The notes under the pieces are model-generated. The model made no database searches, was not told the DNA's origin, and was given only the letters and a program-made list of their open reading frames with translations. A stretch of DNA of 64,000 nt, taken from contig CAVPEB010000051.1 of assembly GCA_963702765.1 (NCBI GenBank), positions 1-64,000 of the forward strand, written 5' to 3'. Position 1 is the stretch's first letter; each line of letters starts with the position of its first letter. Below are positions 53,917-62,632 of this stretch, in pieces. The DNA is from DATMNR01 sp963702765 (GTDB lineage Bacteria; Chloroflexota; Ktedonobacteria; Ktedonobacterales; Ktedonobacteraceae). Made by a program: the position numbers and the translations under genes.

Positions 53917-55731
53917 CTAATCCAGTGTATACCGGCGTTCAGCCAGCGCATATAATCGTTTCCAGGCCAGACGGTTAATTAAAACAACAAAGGCTGCCAT
54001 CAGAAGCGTTGCAGCAAGCAATACTGGATAGTTTGCAGATGCGGCAGCCTCTGCGATACTTGCGCCCAGTCCAAAGATACTGTATGTGTGACCGCTGAAT
54101 TGGACATACTCTGAGACAATACTGGCGTTCCACGCCCCACCGCTAGCTGTAAGTAAACCGGTAATGAGATAAGGAAAAATTGCTGGGAGAATGAGCGTAC
54201 GCCAGCGTCTCCAGGAAAGAACATGATAGATGGTGGTTGCCTCGCGTAAATCGCTTGGAATAGACATAGCTCCGGCTATCACATTGAAAAGGATATACCA
54301 TTGTGTTCCCAGGAGCATGAGGAGAAGCGCCGCGATATTAAGCCCAGCAGGTAAAGCGAGTAGTGCCAGTAAGAGCACTGGAAAGACAGCTGTTGCTGGA
54401 ATAGAAGCCACGACCTGAACAACGGGTTGCAAACGACGTGACCAACGTGGTGAAAGTCCAATCGCCACACCGGCGGGAACTGTCCAAATGACTCCAATAA
54501 GTAAGGCTACGAGGGTACGCAGCCAGGTGACAAAGGCTGCCAGGAGCAGCGAACCCCACGTGGCAAGCTGGACCTGGACCAGTAGTTTTCCAGCTCCCCA
54601 AAGTCCAAACAGAACAAGGACTATCAGAAGCAAGACAAAAACAATGTTCACTATCCGTCGAGGTGATAGTTGAGGTGAATACTGCTCTTTTTCAGGTAAC
54701 TCTTCTTTCTGTAAAGGCTGAATGCGATTCAAGAGCCGTGCGATGAAAGAGCCAATTGGTTGGAACACCCTTTGATTTGCCGCTGCTATAAGGGCTGATC
54801 GACGCAGGGAATTAAGTACAAATGAATGAGGCTCATCAGCACCACTACTCATCTCTACTTTAAATTTATCAGCCCATGCCACAAGTGGACGCCAGAACAC
54901 TAAATCTAATAAGACTATTAGCAAGATGAGAGTGAAAAGACCAAGTATAATATCGCCAGTATTGCCAGCGTTGGCGGCTGCTTGCAAATATGAACCAAGA
55001 CCAGGCAACTGATACGAACGAGGCCCAAGAGTAAATTGTTCGGAAGCCATTAAGAAGAACCATCCACCAGCCCAACTCATCATACTATTCCAAATCAAAC
55101 CAATCATGGAGGCAGGTACGACCAATCTGATGAAGCGCTGCCAGGGACGTAATCGAGTAATGGTGGCAACTTCCTTTAAATCTGACGGAAGGGTGCGAGC
55201 CGAGTGGTAGAAACTAAACGTCATATTCCAGGCCATGCTGGTAAAAATGAAAATGATACTAGACAGTTCAAGGCCGACGTTGGAATTAGGGAACGCAGCA
55301 ACAAGCAAGAGAATAACGGTCGGGAGGAATGAGAGAATGGGTATGCTTTGGAGTATATCGAGTAAAGGGATCATGACTGTCTCTGCCCGTTTCCTGGTAG
55401 CAGCGATTTGTCCATAGATTAACGTGAATATGAGAGCAAGCAAGTAACCTAGAATCATGCGTAAGAGAGAATACCAGGCATATGCAGGCAACGCTGAAGG
55501 CGAAAGGTTGATAGTCACTGCAGGAGTGAGCGGCGTAGCCCAACGAGCAGCCGCTAACACGAGTAAGCTAATTGCAGCCACAATCGCAAGAATCACGACA
55601 AGATCAATGGTTCCAAACCGTCGAGATGTGTACGATTTACGCTGCGGTCGTTGCTCGCGATCACTGACACCGACGCCACCCTGGAGTTGCTCGCGCTCAC
55701 GCGGATTATCCGGGACAAAGACTTGAGCCAT
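53917..55731 (-). CDS. ABC transporter permease, two permease domains fused
   Basis: 604 residues: N-terminal cytoplasmic tail, then two copies of the NitT/TauT inner-membrane domain (about 75-275 and 375-590), each with the ATPase-contact EAA loop: LPSDLKEVATITRLRPWQRFIRLVVPA and IPSDLREATTIYHVLSWRRWRTLILPA. The usual arrangement is two identical single-domain subunits; the fusion makes a fixed heterodimer. A 75-residue linker lies between. Confidence 0.92.
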   Translation of the reverse strand: MAQVFVPDNPREREQLQGGVGVSDREQRPQRKSYTSRRFGTIDLVVILAIVAAISLLVLAAARWATPLTPAVTINLSPSALPAYAWYSLLRMILGYLLALIFTLIYGQIAATRKRAETVMIPLLDILQSIPILSFLPTVILLLVAAFPNSNVGLELSSIIFIFTSMAWNMTFSFYHSARTLPSDLKEVATITRLRPWQRFIRLVVPASMIGLIWNSMMSWAGGWFFLMASEQFTLGPRSYQLPGLGSYLQAAANAGNTGDIILGLFTLILLIVLLDLVFWRPLVAWADKFKVEMSSGADEPHSFVLNSLRRSALIAAANQRVFQPIGSFIARLLNRIQPLQKEELPEKEQYSPQLSPRRIVNIVFVLLLIVLVLFGLWGAGKLLVQVQLATWGSLLLAAFVTWLRTLVALLIGVIWTVPAGVAIGLSPRWSRRLQPVVQVVASIPATAVFPVLLLALLALPAGLNIAALLLMLLGTQWYILFNVIAGAMSIPSDLREATTIYHVLSWRRWRTLILPAIFPYLITGLLTASGGAWNASIVSEYVQFSGHTYSIFGLGASIAEAAASANYPVLLAATLLMAAFVVLINRLAWKRLYALAERRYTLD

Positions 55732-56075
55732 GCATTCCCTCCATATCTTCTTAGTAACACCAGCCGAGCCCTATCGCGTAGCGTAGCATATGGCACCTCT
55801 ATGCCACTGTGCTCTAAGGAACGGCCTCACCTTATTTGCTTGCCTTCGACAAGTCATATGCTCCAGGAAGCATAATAACAATGTCGGATGCAATATACTC
55901 TTTGAACGCGTAGAGCAGAGACAAGTTGATAGTTCGTGCACTATATTGATAGATACTGTTATCATTTTGTGAGATTATGAAAGGTTATTGAGACCATTCT
56001 TTAATGTGACTTTAGTATCATAATGGTAAGCATTAAATAGCATGTGAATCTTCAACAAGAAATTCGGAGGCCACC
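55732..56075. other. divergent control region of the ABC operon
   Basis: 344 bases upstream of both the ABC operon and the small membrane gene. Several short inverted repeats (TGGCA...TGCCA at 55793-55808) but no convincing known riboswitch. CGGAGG lies before the 56076 ATG. Confidence 0.4.
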
Positions 56076-56390
56076 ATGATGTTATCAGAATTACCCTCCA
56101 TATATATAAAACGTGATACGCAGATGATGCCTGAGGCCAAACAAGAAAACTGGTCTCAACCGGTATATGTACCGACTTCTAGAGATCGCCTGATAGTAGC
56201 AATCGTTTCCCTGGTTATACTCATATTATGTGCAGTTTTTATGTTTGGCGCTATTACTGAACTTCATGCGGGAATCATTGGGTGGCTAGCGACACTTGTT
56301 GTGATCTTCTTTGCAGTCCTTACAATCAATGTTGTAATGGCTATCTGTGGTTCCCAACTAAAGCACTTCAATGAACGACCGAGGTTATAG
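56076..56390 (+). CDS. small membrane protein, unknown
   Basis: 104 residues; GGAGG eight bases before ATG 56076 (an in-frame ATG is next to it). A polar N-terminal 45 residues, then two membrane segments (about 48-70 and 72-95). No recognised family. Convergent with the broken Nramp gene. Confidence 0.62.
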   Translation: MMLSELPSIYIKRDTQMMPEAKQENWSQPVYVPTSRDRLIVAIVSLVILILCAVFMFGAITELHAGIIGWLATLVVIFFAVLTINVVMAICGSQLKHFNERPRL

Positions 56391-56425
56391 CTTTCTTTTC
56401 CCTTCTCCTACAATCGAAAGTTTGA

Positions 56426-57287
56426 CTATCCACCAAAAAGCCTCGGAAAGAGTGTTGACACAATGATTAAGAGCGTGAGAATCGTCATCACGATGGTTGT
56501 GATCCAGGCAATCCAGTTGCGGATATGACCATTCACAAAACGTCCCATCAAACGACGATCATTGCACAATAGGTATCGATGCGCTCGTAGCGTAAATGAG
56601 CAACCTTGATTTGCTTGTCCGCGATAGCAGATTGCTGGTAGAACTGCATCCAAGGTGCAATGGTTGTACCGATCACCGCTACCAGGGTCAGCAAGTAGGC
56701 CTGATTGAATTGGATCTGCGGAATCAATGTATCATGCAAGACCTGCCCCCAGTTCGGGTGGATGATAATGGCGCTGAACACATAGCTGAAGTATATCAGG
56801 CACAGCCCGAGCAGAATTCGCTCAACATAGCGATAGTTGCCACGAACCACTAACACCCAGACAAGGATAGCTGCTAGTGGAACCGAAAGAAACGGGCTGA
56901 CACCAAAAATGCTCATGGAACTGGACACACCCGCAAATTCTGCCACTGTTGTCGCACAATTGGCGATAAGTAACAGCACCATACTCCAAAGGTAATGCGC
57001 ACACCGAATTTTTCACAAATCAAGTCTGCCAGCCCTTTTCCAGTCACAACCCCCATACGCGCTACCATTTCCTGGACGACTGCAAGACTGACCGTGATGA
57101 GTACCACTGCCCAGAGCAGGCCATACCCATAATTTGCACCTGCTAATGAATAGCCAGTAATGCCGGTGGCATCGTTATCAACATTGGCTGTAATAAGCCC
57201 CGGGCCAATCACAGAGAGCATGAGCAGCAGTTGGCGTATCCACACACGTCGAACACGACGTTGACGTGACTTCGCGACCTTGTTCAT
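56426..57287 (-). pseudogene. Nramp-related magnesium transporter (NrmT-like), decayed
   Basis: Nramp fold. The N-terminal piece (from ATG 57287, AAGGAG upstream) carries DNDATGITGYSLAG where manganese Nramps have DPGN; a middle piece in another frame has IGTTIAPWMQFYQQSAIADKQI where they have MPH. Both changes fit the Nramp-related Mg transporter group. After TYCAMIVV the sequence jumps to the final segment FVNGHIRNWIAWITTIVM, so about 150 residues are deleted; a frameshift near 56960 is also present. It lies behind an M-box riboswitch. Confidence 0.88.
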
Positions 57288-57385
57288 AAGGCATCTCCTT
57301 ACACCCTGCCTGAGCCGCAGGCTCGAGGCGAAGCAGTGTTAGCAGCGTGAATGACAAGGATTCCTCCTTGGAAGGGACAAAGTCT

Positions 57386-57412
57386 AAAAAATGCCCCCTG
57401 TCGAGAGGGGGC
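57386..57412 (-). terminator. M-box expression-platform terminator
   Basis: Minus strand GCCCCCT, loop CTCGAC, AGGGGGC, A, then six T. Its 5' arm CCCCCUCU can instead pair with AGAGGGGG at the 3' end of the aptamer, giving the antiterminator. Confidence 0.88.
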
Positions 57413-57436
57413 GTTACATGGCCATTGTATATATGT

Positions 57437-57601
57437 TCCCCCTCTAGTTGAGCTTTGGCACTGTAGGACGTAAGATAGCTCTCAGCTATCCAGCCACTTG
57501 GGATCTCGCCTTCTGCCGACAAGACCTGGCCTGATCGTTGGCGTCTCTCGACGTTTCTGATCAGTGGCTTATGTTCATACAGCCGCCTCACCTAACGAGG
57601 T
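57437..57601 (-). ncRNA. M-box (ykoK) magnesium riboswitch
   Basis: Minus-strand RNA begins CCUCGUUAGGUGAGGC and contains ACAUAAGCCACUG, the GAAACGUCGAGAGACGCCAA hairpin, AGGUCUUGUCGGCAGAAGGCGAG and the closing CAAAGCUCAACUAGAGGGGG. These match the conserved M-box segments. P1 forms between CCUC (5') and GAGG (3'). High Mg(II) should form P1 and free the terminator. Gene downstream: the Nramp-related magnesium transporter relic. Confidence 0.93.
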
Positions 57602-57628
57602 ATGTCAGTAATTTTACTTACCGGATAT

Positions 57629-57670
57629 AATATACTGCTTGATTATAGTGTTGTCAAACGGATAGGTCAA
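57629..57670 (-). promoter_or_regulatory. two overlapping promoters for the M-box transcript
   Basis: Minus strand: TTGACC (57670-57665), 17 bases, TATAAT (57647-57642); and TTGACA (57657-57652), 17 bases, TATATT (57634-57629). The second would start transcription about 20 bases before the aptamer. Confidence 0.75.
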
Positions 57671-57833
57671 CACACACGCGGCCATCCCGATTCTGTGGGA
57701 GTCGAAATGTAAGGCTGGATTGAGTTCGTCTGCATTCTTCTGAAAACCTTTCATGATAAGCACGCTCCTGGAGAAGAAAAAATCTTTGCTCTGTTGCGTA
57801 ATGATCGCATAAGGAACCAGCACAACCCCTCTA

Positions 57834-58589
57834 TTACGCCCGAATCAAATAGCGGCTGTCGATATGACGTTCCCAGAATGCGAGAAAGGATTTCCGATAC
57901 TTGGGAAGCCTGGCTTGCCCACGCCAGGTTGACTTGTCCGCAAAGCTTTTGATTTCAGCCGAAGGTGCAAAGTAGGCGATGGCGTTGTCAACCGCCAGAA
58001 CGAAAGGAGGAAAGCCGTTATACACCGTAATCCAATTCGCGATCAGCGAACCTGTCCGGTGATTCCCCTCGATAAATAACTGCGGATAGCCAAGAATACT
58101 CACATAGATTTCGGCAGCGATTTTCAGTGGATTATTCCTCCGTTTTATGTGCAGCCCATACCAATTTTTTATCGGACCTATGTGTGTATAGAACTTTTCA
58201 GCCGTCGCTGTAATTGCTTTGGTATACTCAGCGATTAGCTGTTGATCTGTACCGTAATGAACTCTCTCATTCAGTATAAGCATATGCTCAATGCTTTCTT
58301 TTGAAAATGGCACGATCTGCTGCTCAAGCAGAGTATCTAAATAACTGTAGGCGCTCATCATTCTCATACGAATAGTTGCAGTAAAAGGCGTGTCTTTTCG
58401 ACCAATTCCTCTCAGTTCCAGTTCATCATCAATCTCCGTCCAATGCATCTCGACTGTCCTGAGAGAAGCATCAATCGTTTCCAGGTTTAATCGTTCAGGC
58501 TTCACTTTCACTATTTCTGTTGACACCGTGTTTCTACTTTCTGCTATCTTGTTAGGTATACTATGGAAAGAGTATGTTCCTACGTACAT
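57834..58589 (-). CDS. Fic-fold protein lacking the catalytic histidine
   Basis: 251 residues. The helical core KIAAEIYVSILGYPQLFIEGNHRTGSLIANWITVYNGFPPFVLAVDN follows the Fic motif HPFxDGNGRxGR, with Gln-Leu-Phe in place of His-Pro-Phe, Glu in place of Asp, and His in place of the second Gly; the ATP-binding Arg is kept. Canonical AMP transfer needs the His, so this copy may bind nucleotide without transferring AMP or act on a different reaction. No antitoxin-like gene (inhibitory helix) is apparent next to it. Confidence 0.72.
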   Translation of the reverse strand: MYVGTYSFHSIPNKIAESRNTVSTEIVKVKPERLNLETIDASLRTVEMHWTEIDDELELRGIGRKDTPFTATIRMRMMSAYSYLDTLLEQQIVPFSKESIEHMLILNERVHYGTDQQLIAEYTKAITATAEKFYTHIGPIKNWYGLHIKRRNNPLKIAAEIYVSILGYPQLFIEGNHRTGSLIANWITVYNGFPPFVLAVDNAIAYFAPSAEIKSFADKSTWRGQARLPKYRKSFLAFWERHIDSRYLIRA

Positions 58590-58680
58590 AACAGGTACAT
58601 GTGTCTGACCACTCTCTCAATATATGTCATACAGGCAGTTAACTCATGAAGGGCCTTGTCTGTTTCTGGTTTGCACCTCA

Positions 58681-59085
58681 TCAATGCTGGACTGGCACAG
58701 GGCCTGATGGCTTCATAAGCACAAACTTCATCTGCTTGCCAAATGTTCGAAAAAGCAGCCTGAAAAAAGCAGGAAACGCTATCAGAGCTTTTTCGGTATC
58801 AATTAATTCTGGTTTCCCTACCGCATAAAGCCTTTGATGCCAGAATATTGTACCACCCCGGGTTGCCTTCATATTGCGATACCAATCCACTTCTTCCCCA
58901 TAGGTTAAGGCAATCACGAACCCTTCTCTCATCTGCCATACCCAGATCACTGTCTCGTAAGTCTTTCCGCTTCGACGACCAACGTGACGGATGATAGCAA
59001 ACGGGCCTTGGGAAAAGTTCGTAAACCCGCGTAATACTCGATTGGTGACGTGCTTGTTAAAGGTACGTATGCGATCACGTAACAT
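58681..59085 (-). CDS. deazaflavin-dependent nitroreductase-family protein (DUF385)
   Basis: 134 residues. FAIIRHVGRRSGKTYETVIWVWQMREGFVIALTYGEEVDWYRNMKATRGGTI is the split-barrel Ddn/F420-dependent pattern, with the GRRSGK stretch that binds the cofactor phosphate. Uses F420H2, consistent with other LLM-type enzymes nearby. Downstream of and 26 bases from the TetR gene, likely one operon. Confidence 0.88.
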   Translation of the reverse strand: MLRDRIRTFNKHVTNRVLRGFTNFSQGPFAIIRHVGRRSGKTYETVIWVWQMREGFVIALTYGEEVDWYRNMKATRGGTIFWHQRLYAVGKPELIDTEKALIAFPAFFRLLFRTFGKQMKFVLMKPSGPVPVQH

Positions 59086-59111
59086 TCTATTCTCCTTAAT
59101 TAAGACCAGTG

Positions 59112-59747
59112 TTAACAGTTTAATGGTGTCAATGCGCGCATTATGACCTCAATGAGTACCTCAGCGCGTTCAAGAGGTGGAGGCTGTGCCTGCTCTTCTT
59201 CGGATATCAGACCTGAAATGGCATAGCTTAAAAGCCCACCAAGCAACATACGCGACACAGCATCGAAATCAATGTCGGCGATGACCTGTTGCTCTCTGGC
59301 TGTTTGTAGCAGCGAGGTGATGATGGCGAGACCACGTTGCGTGACAGTTGAGAAAAACAGGGTACCGAGTTGCGGAAAGCGTGGCGCTTCTGCGATGATC
59401 ATACGTACCAGGGGAAGATAACCGGGCTGGCACATCATGGAAAGGATCTCGCTTGAAAGTTGCAGGAGTGCCTGGCGTAGCGATGGCAGATCATTTGGTG
59501 AGGGAAGGGCCGCAAGTTTCTCGGAAAAGTCTGGCTGCTCCATTGTCAGGTGGCCAAGTACATCGATAAAAAGTGCCTCTTTGCCAGGATAGTAGCGATA
59601 GAAGGTCTCCTTTGAGGAAATCCCTGCTTCCGCCAAAATGGCGTCAATGCTCGTCACTTGATATCCTTGCTGGATAAAGAGTCGATGGGCGGCGGTGCGA
59701 AGTCGTTCTCGTGTCTGTTGTGCGCGTATATTCTGTCTTTGTTTCAT
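59112..59747 (-). CDS. TetR-family regulator
   Basis: 211 residues. Helix-turn-helix RERLRTAAHRLFIQQGYQVTSIDAILAEAGISSKETFYRYYPGKEALFIDVLG. Unassigned C-terminal ligand domain. It is the first gene of an operon with the deazaflavin-dependent enzyme, and the operator at its own promoter suggests autorepression. Ligand unknown. Confidence 0.92.
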   Translation of the reverse strand: MKQRQNIRAQQTRERLRTAAHRLFIQQGYQVTSIDAILAEAGISSKETFYRYYPGKEALFIDVLGHLTMEQPDFSEKLAALPSPNDLPSLRQALLQLSSEILSMMCQPGYLPLVRMIIAEAPRFPQLGTLFFSTVTQRGLAIITSLLQTAREQQVIADIDFDAVSRMLLGGLLSYAISGLISEEEQAQPPPLERAEVLIEVIMRALTPLNC

Positions 59748-59763
59748 TGACTCTCATCTCTTT

Positions 59764-59788
59764 ATCGTACCGTACTTTACGGTACGAT
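59764..59788. promoter_or_regulatory. TetR operator
   Basis: ATCGTACCGTA, CTT, TACGGTACGAT: a perfect 11-bp inverted repeat with a 3-base spacer. It directly follows the -10 of the minus-strand promoter and lies 16 bases before the tetR ATG. Confidence 0.87.
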
Positions 59789-59789
59789 T

Positions 59790-59818
59790 ATTATAAAACA
59801 TAGGTTGTTGAGTGTCAA
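59790..59818 (-). promoter_or_regulatory. promoter of the tetR-DUF385 operon
   Basis: Minus strand TTGACA (59818-59813), 17-base spacer, TATAAT (59795-59790). Exact consensus, overlapped downstream by the operator. Confidence 0.9.
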
Positions 59819-60016
59819 GGGTTAGAGCAGTCCATTGAATGCTCATGACACGATATTAGTGAATGGATGGGATCAAGGAAAATTGCTGTGGCTTTGTAAT
59901 GGATGAGATCACGTTAATGTAACAGTTAAAACTAGCTTGACCTATTTCCTTGCCACAAAGCACTCACAAGCAGTAATATAGTAGTGCGTAACATATTCTT
60001 GAAAGAGGGATGAGCC

Positions 60017-60703
60017 ATGCCAACACTTGTCTTTTTGATCGATGTAGATAATACGCTCATCGATAATGACTTTGTCAAAAGTGATTTAGACGAACATATC
60101 AAAGTGGAAATGGGGGAGACAGTGACTAGCCGCTTTTGGGAACTCTACGAACAAGCAAGGGAGGAAAGTGGCGTGGTCAATATTCCACTCGCTCTGAAGT
60201 GGCTGCGAGAACAAATTCCTCTTTCAGAACTGGATGAACAAACCTATTTGCATGTACATTCACTCTTCGATAACTATCCATTCTTTAACGCTCTCTACCC
60301 ACATACGCTGGAGACACTTCGTTACTTGCGTACATTAGGGCTAACGGTAATTGTCTCGGACGGCGATTTGTATTTCCAGGCAGAAAAAATCTTCAACAGC
60401 GCCATTGCCGAAACTGTCGAGGGGCGTGTATTGATTTACATACATAAACAAGAACATCTCCACGAGATCATGAAACAATATCCTGCCGATCATTATGCGA
60501 TGATCGATGATAAACCCCAGATTCTCCATGAAAGCAAGGTGATTTTGGGCAATAAGCTTACTACCGTCTTTGTGCAACAAGGTAAATATGCGGTAGATTC
60601 GAAACCAGACAACTTTGCACCCGATATAACAGTGAAACATATCGGTGATCTAAGACGCTACAGTAGCGATCAATTTTTGCATGTGAAGCCAGAATTGATA
60701 TAA
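60017..60703 (+). CDS. HAD-superfamily hydrolase
   Basis: 228 residues. Motif I LIDVDNTLIDND with the nucleophilic Asp, motif II TVIVSDGDLY (Ser-Asp), motif III Lys region AEKIFNSAIAE, motif IV YAMIDDKPQIL. Small C1-type cap. Likely a phosphatase of small metabolites. It is 9 bases ahead of the JAMM gene on the same strand, suggesting an operon. Start has GAGGGATG upstream. Confidence 0.9.
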   Translation: MPTLVFLIDVDNTLIDNDFVKSDLDEHIKVEMGETVTSRFWELYEQAREESGVVNIPLALKWLREQIPLSELDEQTYLHVHSLFDNYPFFNALYPHTLETLRYLRTLGLTVIVSDGDLYFQAEKIFNSAIAETVEGRVLIYIHKQEHLHEIMKQYPADHYAMIDDKPQILHESKVILGNKLTTVFVQQGKYAVDSKPDNFAPDITVKHIGDLRRYSSDQFLHVKPELI

Positions 60704-60712
60704 TGAGGCACT

Positions 60713-61243
60713 ATGCGAAAAAATCAAAAAGCGGAAGTTTCCATTGGCGCAAAGGCTAATGAAGCATTACTTCTCGATGTCTATAAACGCCAACGGATAG
60801 AAGCGTGCGGATTACTCATAGGGACTATTGACCAGATAGGAAACTGGCACGTCGAAGACATACATCCGATGCGGAACATATATAACTCACCGGTATACTT
60901 TGAATTCGCTCCAGAAGAACTACTTTCTGCAGATCTCGCGTATCCTGGCAGAGTGGTAGGGGCCTATCACAGCCATCCCACGGGTCTGGCAGTTGCGAGC
61001 CGAACAGACTATCAAAATATGAAACGAGTCAATACCGAAGAGAATATTCCGTGGGTATGGCTCATTATTAGTGGACCATTTGACCACTCACCATCGTTAT
61101 TACAACAAGTACAACGACGTTTACAAGGAATTCCTGATACATCAATAGTCGCTTATCACTATTATGCAGACGAAGATCTTCAGCGCATAACCATCAATTT
61201 TGAGAAAGAAACTGTTCCCCGCCCGATAAATCCTGAAGAATAA
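60713..61243 (+). CDS. JAMM/MPN+ metalloprotease-like protein
   Basis: 176 residues. The Zn site is complete: Glu in RQRIEACGLLIG, HSHPTGLAVASRTD (H-x-H-x7-S-x-x-D). Prokaryotic relatives cleave isopeptide bonds or release sulfur from carrier-protein tails (Mec, RadC-like fold), or act on ubiquitin-like modifiers. Neither a ubiquitin-like nor a cysteine-synthase gene is next to it. Cotranscription with the HAD gene is likely. Confidence 0.87.
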   Translation: MRKNQKAEVSIGAKANEALLLDVYKRQRIEACGLLIGTIDQIGNWHVEDIHPMRNIYNSPVYFEFAPEELLSADLAYPGRVVGAYHSHPTGLAVASRTDYQNMKRVNTEENIPWVWLIISGPFDHSPSLLQQVQRRLQGIPDTSIVAYHYYADEDLQRITINFEKETVPRPINPEE

Positions 61244-61345
61244 TACAAGCTGCTATATCCTGAGACAAACGGGTCAATTTGTAGTCAAATCACAATAGAT
61301 GCGCTATAATTGGCCCTGTTAACCGCATCATTGTAGAAGAAAGTA

Positions 61346-62542
61346 ATGGCAATGAGATGCCCAAATTGTAGCAACGAAATTAGCCTGGAAGAAACCTTCT
61401 GTGGCCAATGCGGCACGCCAGTCATCCTTTCAGCTAAACCAGTCGATCCAACAAACCGCCAGGGGCTATTGAGTAGTGGATATTATAGCGCCAGTTCCCC
61501 TGCTTCGGATATATATAAATCTGGTATGCGGCCTTCAACCAATAACCAACCATCAATGATGCCATCTAGTACACAACAGCAAAACGGTTTCCATCAAGAT
61601 CCTACTCAAGCCATGTCAGCCTCGCCATCCAATCAAGTTCAGAATTATCCAACAATGTATCCTCAGCAAAACTATGGAAACTCTTCAATACAATGGGGAT
61701 ATTCAGGCACAGGGCAATCTATTCCCCAGATGATGCCTTTTCAGAGTGATAATTATACGGGCACTATGTACCCCCCGACTCAAACGTATCCTACTGGACA
61801 AGGTTATGGAATGCCCCCAGGTTTTACGCCACCGCCGCCAAAGAAACGAAGCAATATTGCTCTGATCATTATTTCTATTTTTATAACATTGGCACTCATT
61901 ACTATATTGGCTTTTGGCGCAACATTGCTTGTTCGCACTAGCAATTCCAGTAAAGAACAACTCTCCCATCAAAATGCCACGGCAACAAGTGTGCCAACAC
62001 CTACCTTAGTGCCAAATCCCAGTCCAACTTCTGCTCCATCTCCCACACCGACTCCATCACCCACATTCACACCAACGCCAACACCAGATGCTGGTTTCAC
62101 TTTGTGCGACACTACATGCACCTCGAATGGCTTCTCAGTAGAATATCCGAATGGGTGGACACAGAATGCTACAGCTGATTCAACCGGAACGCAATTTACA
62201 AATCCTGCACAATCGGACGAATTTGCAGCATTCAAGACACCTGGGACTACTTCTATAACTGCGGGTCAACTTGTCAATAATGACCTGAACAATTACGCTT
62301 CTCAATCAGGTTACAATGCACCAACTCCAACACCTTCTTCAAATGCAACCATCGGTGGTGAAAACTGGTCATATCAAATAGCGTACTACCAGCTAAATAA
62401 CCAGACTGCACGGATTGAGGTTTATGCCACTGTACACCAGGGTAAAGCTTATATTATTGAACTACAGGCGCTTGATTCCCAATTCGATATGGTAAATACT
62501 CAATATTTTGAGAGAATGCTCGTCAAATTCCAATTCCAATAG
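61346..62542 (+). CDS. zinc-ribbon membrane protein with Pro/Thr linker
   Basis: 398 residues. N-terminal zinc ribbon CPNCSNEISLEETFCGQCG, then a Gln/Ser/Pro-rich cytoplasmic stretch, one membrane segment (about 170-195), a Thr/Pro-rich spacer (SPTPTPSPTFTPTPTP) and a C-terminal outside domain with CDTTCTSNGFSVEYPNGW and a final mixed alpha/beta part. No catalytic motif. Architecture matches that of the protein at 32360 in plan (low-complexity inside, sensor outside). Confidence 0.8.
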   Translation: MAMRCPNCSNEISLEETFCGQCGTPVILSAKPVDPTNRQGLLSSGYYSASSPASDIYKSGMRPSTNNQPSMMPSSTQQQNGFHQDPTQAMSASPSNQVQNYPTMYPQQNYGNSSIQWGYSGTGQSIPQMMPFQSDNYTGTMYPPTQTYPTGQGYGMPPGFTPPPPKKRSNIALIIISIFITLALITILAFGATLLVRTSNSSKEQLSHQNATATSVPTPTLVPNPSPTSAPSPTPTPSPTFTPTPTPDAGFTLCDTTCTSNGFSVEYPNGWTQNATADSTGTQFTNPAQSDEFAAFKTPGTTSITAGQLVNNDLNNYASQSGYNAPTPTPSSNATIGGENWSYQIAYYQLNNQTARIEVYATVHQGKAYIIELQALDSQFDMVNTQYFERMLVKFQFQ

Positions 62543-62632
62543 GTGAAACACATTTGACTCAGCTTCAATTGTAATGTAGCATGTCATGGGCATTCGGGAA
62601 TGCAATTCCAAATCGAGAAGGGACACAAACCT

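Noticed and set aside
57614..57823. 69-residue ORF ahead of the M-box
   Set aside because: It overlaps both M-box promoters, has no family resemblance and a poor start.
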